From: Methylibium rhizosphaerae
GTDB lineage: Bacteria > Pseudomonadota > Gammaproteobacteria > Burkholderiales > Burkholderiaceae_C
Length of the DNA: 64,000 bases
Direction: 5' to 3'
Assembly: GCF_006386545.1 (NCBI RefSeq)
Contig: NZ_SWAR01000010.1
Span: forward strand, 1-64,000
Both the position numbers and the translations under genes were made by a program. Positions 62,772 to 64,000 of this stretch are shown here, piece by piece; the stretch's first letter is position 1; each line of letters begins with the position of its first letter. Under the pieces are notes generated by a model that was not told the origin of the DNA, ran no database searches, and was given only the letters and a program-made list of their open reading frames with translations.

Positions 62772-63519
62772 GGGCGCGCAGTGTAGGGGCTGCGCCCATC
62801 CAGCCGTCGCGGCCCAGCAGGGCCTGCCAGTCTTCGTTCCACGGTCGCTCGAGGCCCGAGGCGATGCGCAGCGTTTCGCCGGCGCGCGCCGGATGCGGCA
62901 GCTCGATCGACAGCGCATGCAGCCACAACCGCTGCAGGCCCAGCCGTCCGGCCCACCAGCGGTTGAGCGGCCCCTTGCCATGGGTCGCATCGCCGATCAC
63001 CGGGTGGGCGATGTGCTTCAGGTGCCGGCGGATCTGGTGGCGCCGGCCGGTGTGCGGCTCGGCCTGCACCAGGGCGGCGCGCGTGGTGGGGTGGCGGCCG
63101 TCGGGCTCGGGCACTTCGAGCACGGCCAGCTGCTTGACGAAGGTCAAGGCCGGCTGGGCGGGGGCTTCGCGCGCGGTGTCTTCCTCTCGCAGCGGATGGT
63201 CCACCCGGGTCTGCCCGGCTGCCGGCCAGCCGCGCACGAAGGCGAGGTAGCGCTTGTGCACCTGACGGCCCTCGAAGGCCGCGCCCAGCTCGCGTGCCAC
63301 CTCGGACGTGAGCGCGAACAGCAGCACGCCGGACGTGCCCTTGTCGAGCCGGTGCACCGGGTAGACCAGCCGGCCGAGCTGGTCGCGCACGATCTGCATC
63401 GCGAACCGGGTCTCGCCCGCGTCGAGTCCGGTGCGATGCACCAGCAGGCCGGGTGGCTTGTGCACGGCCACGAGCCAGGGGTCGATGTGAAGAATGGGCA
63501 GCACGGCGACGAAGTTCAC
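62740..63519 (-). CDS. RluA-family pseudouridine synthase (TruC-like)
   Basis: A protein of about 259 residues with the RluA-family start LHIDPWLVAVHKPPGLLVHRTG, the catalytic motif VHRLDKGTSGVLLFAL (HRLDxxTSG, Asp nucleophile) and the C-terminal PHTGRRHQIRRHLKHIAHPVIGD. The single short domain without S4 is like TruC, which modifies tRNA U65. The GTG at 63519 is a tentative start; a GTG or TTG up to 63558 is possible and no clear ribosome-binding site settles it. Confidence 0.9.
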   Translation of the reverse strand: MNFVAVLPILHIDPWLVAVHKPPGLLVHRTGLDAGETRFAMQIVRDQLGRLVYPVHRLDKGTSGVLLFALTSEVARELGAAFEGRQVHKRYLAFVRGWPAAGQTRVDHPLREEDTAREAPAQPALTFVKQLAVLEVPEPDGRHPTTRAALVQAEPHTGRRHQIRRHLKHIAHPVIGDATHGKGPLNRWWAGRLGLQRLWLHALSIELPHPARAGETLRIASGLERPWNEDWQALLGRDGWMGAAPTLRAHDADDADDAR

Positions 63520-63590
63520 ACACAAACGGGGCGACACGGCGATGATGCCTTGCCACAATGCGCGAGCGTTGGTGCGCCAGGGGGAGACGC

Positions 63591-64000
63591 ATGACGGTCG
63601 GGGCGGGCCTGGAGGGAGTGCTGCGGGGTGTCGCGCTCAAGTGGGCGTGGCTGCTGCCCATGCTGCTCGTACTGGTGCTCGCTGCTGCCCCGGTGCCGGC
63701 CGCCGGCGACCTGCCGTTGCGGCAGCTGCCTCAGCCGGCCCAGGTGCAGGAACAGCTCAGCCCGGCCTCGAAGGCCTGGCTGCAGGCGCATGCCACGCTG
63801 CGCGTGGCCACCGTGCGCGATTGGCCGCCGATCGACCAGTACGGCGCCAGCGGCCGCTACGAGGGCGTGTCGGCCGAGATGCTGCAGGCCACCGCCCGGC
63901 TGCTGGGCGTGAAACTCGCCCCCCGGCCGTTCGACAACTTCGAGCAGGTCATGAACGCAGTGCGGCTCGGGCAGGTGGATGTCGTCACTTCGGTCGCGCG
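63591..64000 (+). CDS. Protein with N-terminal periplasmic SBP_bac_3-type sensor domain (3' end outside window)
   Basis: The visible 136 residues comprise a basic N-terminus, a signal or membrane segment (WAWLLPMLLVLVLAAAPVPAAG) and the start of an amino-acid-binding-protein-like domain: SPASKAWLQAHATLRVATVRDWPPIDQYGASGRYEGVSAEMLQATARLLGVKLAPRPFDNFEQVMNAVRLGQVDVVTSVAR. The pattern xLRVAxxxDWPP...G.YEGVSxE is typical of BvgS/EvgS-type hybrid sensor kinases, or of plain solute-binding proteins. Which of these it is cannot be decided here. GGGGAG precedes the ATG. Confidence 0.75.
   Translation, partial: MTVGAGLEGVLRGVALKWAWLLPMLLVLVLAAAPVPAAGDLPLRQLPQPAQVQEQLSPASKAWLQAHATLRVATVRDWPPIDQYGASGRYEGVSAEMLQATARLLGVKLAPRPFDNFEQVMNAVRLGQVDVVTSVA

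Overview
The window is high-GC, densely packed bacterial chromosome. Gene families and gene order point to a betaproteobacterium of the order Burkholderiales, most likely the Rubrivivax/Leptothrix/Rhizobacter group. Support comes from tripartite tricarboxylate (TctAB) and TRAP transporters, a PEP-CTERM protein, assimilatory nitrate genes with a kinase/phosphatase neighbour, a zapB-zapA-6S RNA-EVE order, and a B12 salvage cluster behind a cobalamin riboswitch. The species call is inference. No rRNA, tRNA, prophage or CRISPR array was found. The only insertion-sequence trace is the tail of an IS481-type transposase at the left edge.

Layout. 1-4.2 kb: IS481 tail, then a minus-strand operon protease-moxR-DUF58-VWA. 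4.4-8.3 kb: coupled genes for a TatD nuclease, a uracil/hypoxanthine-DNA glycosylase, a spermidine-synthase-like protein and an orphan GspE/PilB ATPase. 8.4-16.2 kb: tctBA without tctC, an MFS exporter, gamma-glutamyltransferase, DMT permease, SDR and GST. 16.2-22.8 kb: PEP-CTERM protein, DMT permease, DUF2007 protein, quinone oxidoreductase, cysE behind a foldable leader, mogA, darP, pmbA. 23-31.3 kb: TRAP transporter split over two convergent units, yqeY-rpsU, BaiN-type flavoprotein, sterol-desaturase-like enzyme, MFS permease. 31.6-36.5 kb: xyloglucanase (GH74 plus ricin-type module), ybiB, and a GH5 cellulase-like lipoprotein. 36.6-48 kb: nitrate/nitrite assimilation. 48.2-50.7 kb: rubrerythrin, Fe-S oxidoreductase, DUF3501. 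50.9-54.1 kb: degenerate GGDEF protein, TSUP permease, EVE protein, 6S RNA, zapA, zapB-like gene. 54.1-62.1 kb: cobalamin uptake and salvage. 62.1-64 kb: nth, an RluA-type pseudouridine synthase, and the start of a periplasmic-sensor gene.

The most interesting part is the nitrate region. The operon nirB-(periplasmic PilJ/NarX-like protein)-nirD-nasA and the separate narK-type transporter each have a sigma-54 -24/-12 promoter visible in the sequence. The narK leader, starting only a few bases after its predicted transcription start, folds into two 7-bp hairpins. Each has a six-base loop with A at position 1 and G at position 4, which is the signature of an ANTAR antiterminator target. The gene divergent from narK encodes a protein with a receiver-like domain that lacks the phospho-acceptor, then an ANTAR RNA-binding domain, then two NarX P-box-like motifs. 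The same motif occurs twice in the periplasmic protein encoded between nirB and nirD. The inferred circuit is nitrogen limitation acting through sigma-54, plus nitrate or nitrite sensing through the P-box/ANTAR protein to control readthrough of the narK leader. A PP2C-kinase fusion sits between the two units.

The cobalamin region is a tight operon (btuB-btuC-btuD-cobU-btuF-cobT-cobS-cobC) with mostly overlapping stops and starts. It imports corrinoids and attaches the lower ligand but has no corrin-ring synthesis genes here.
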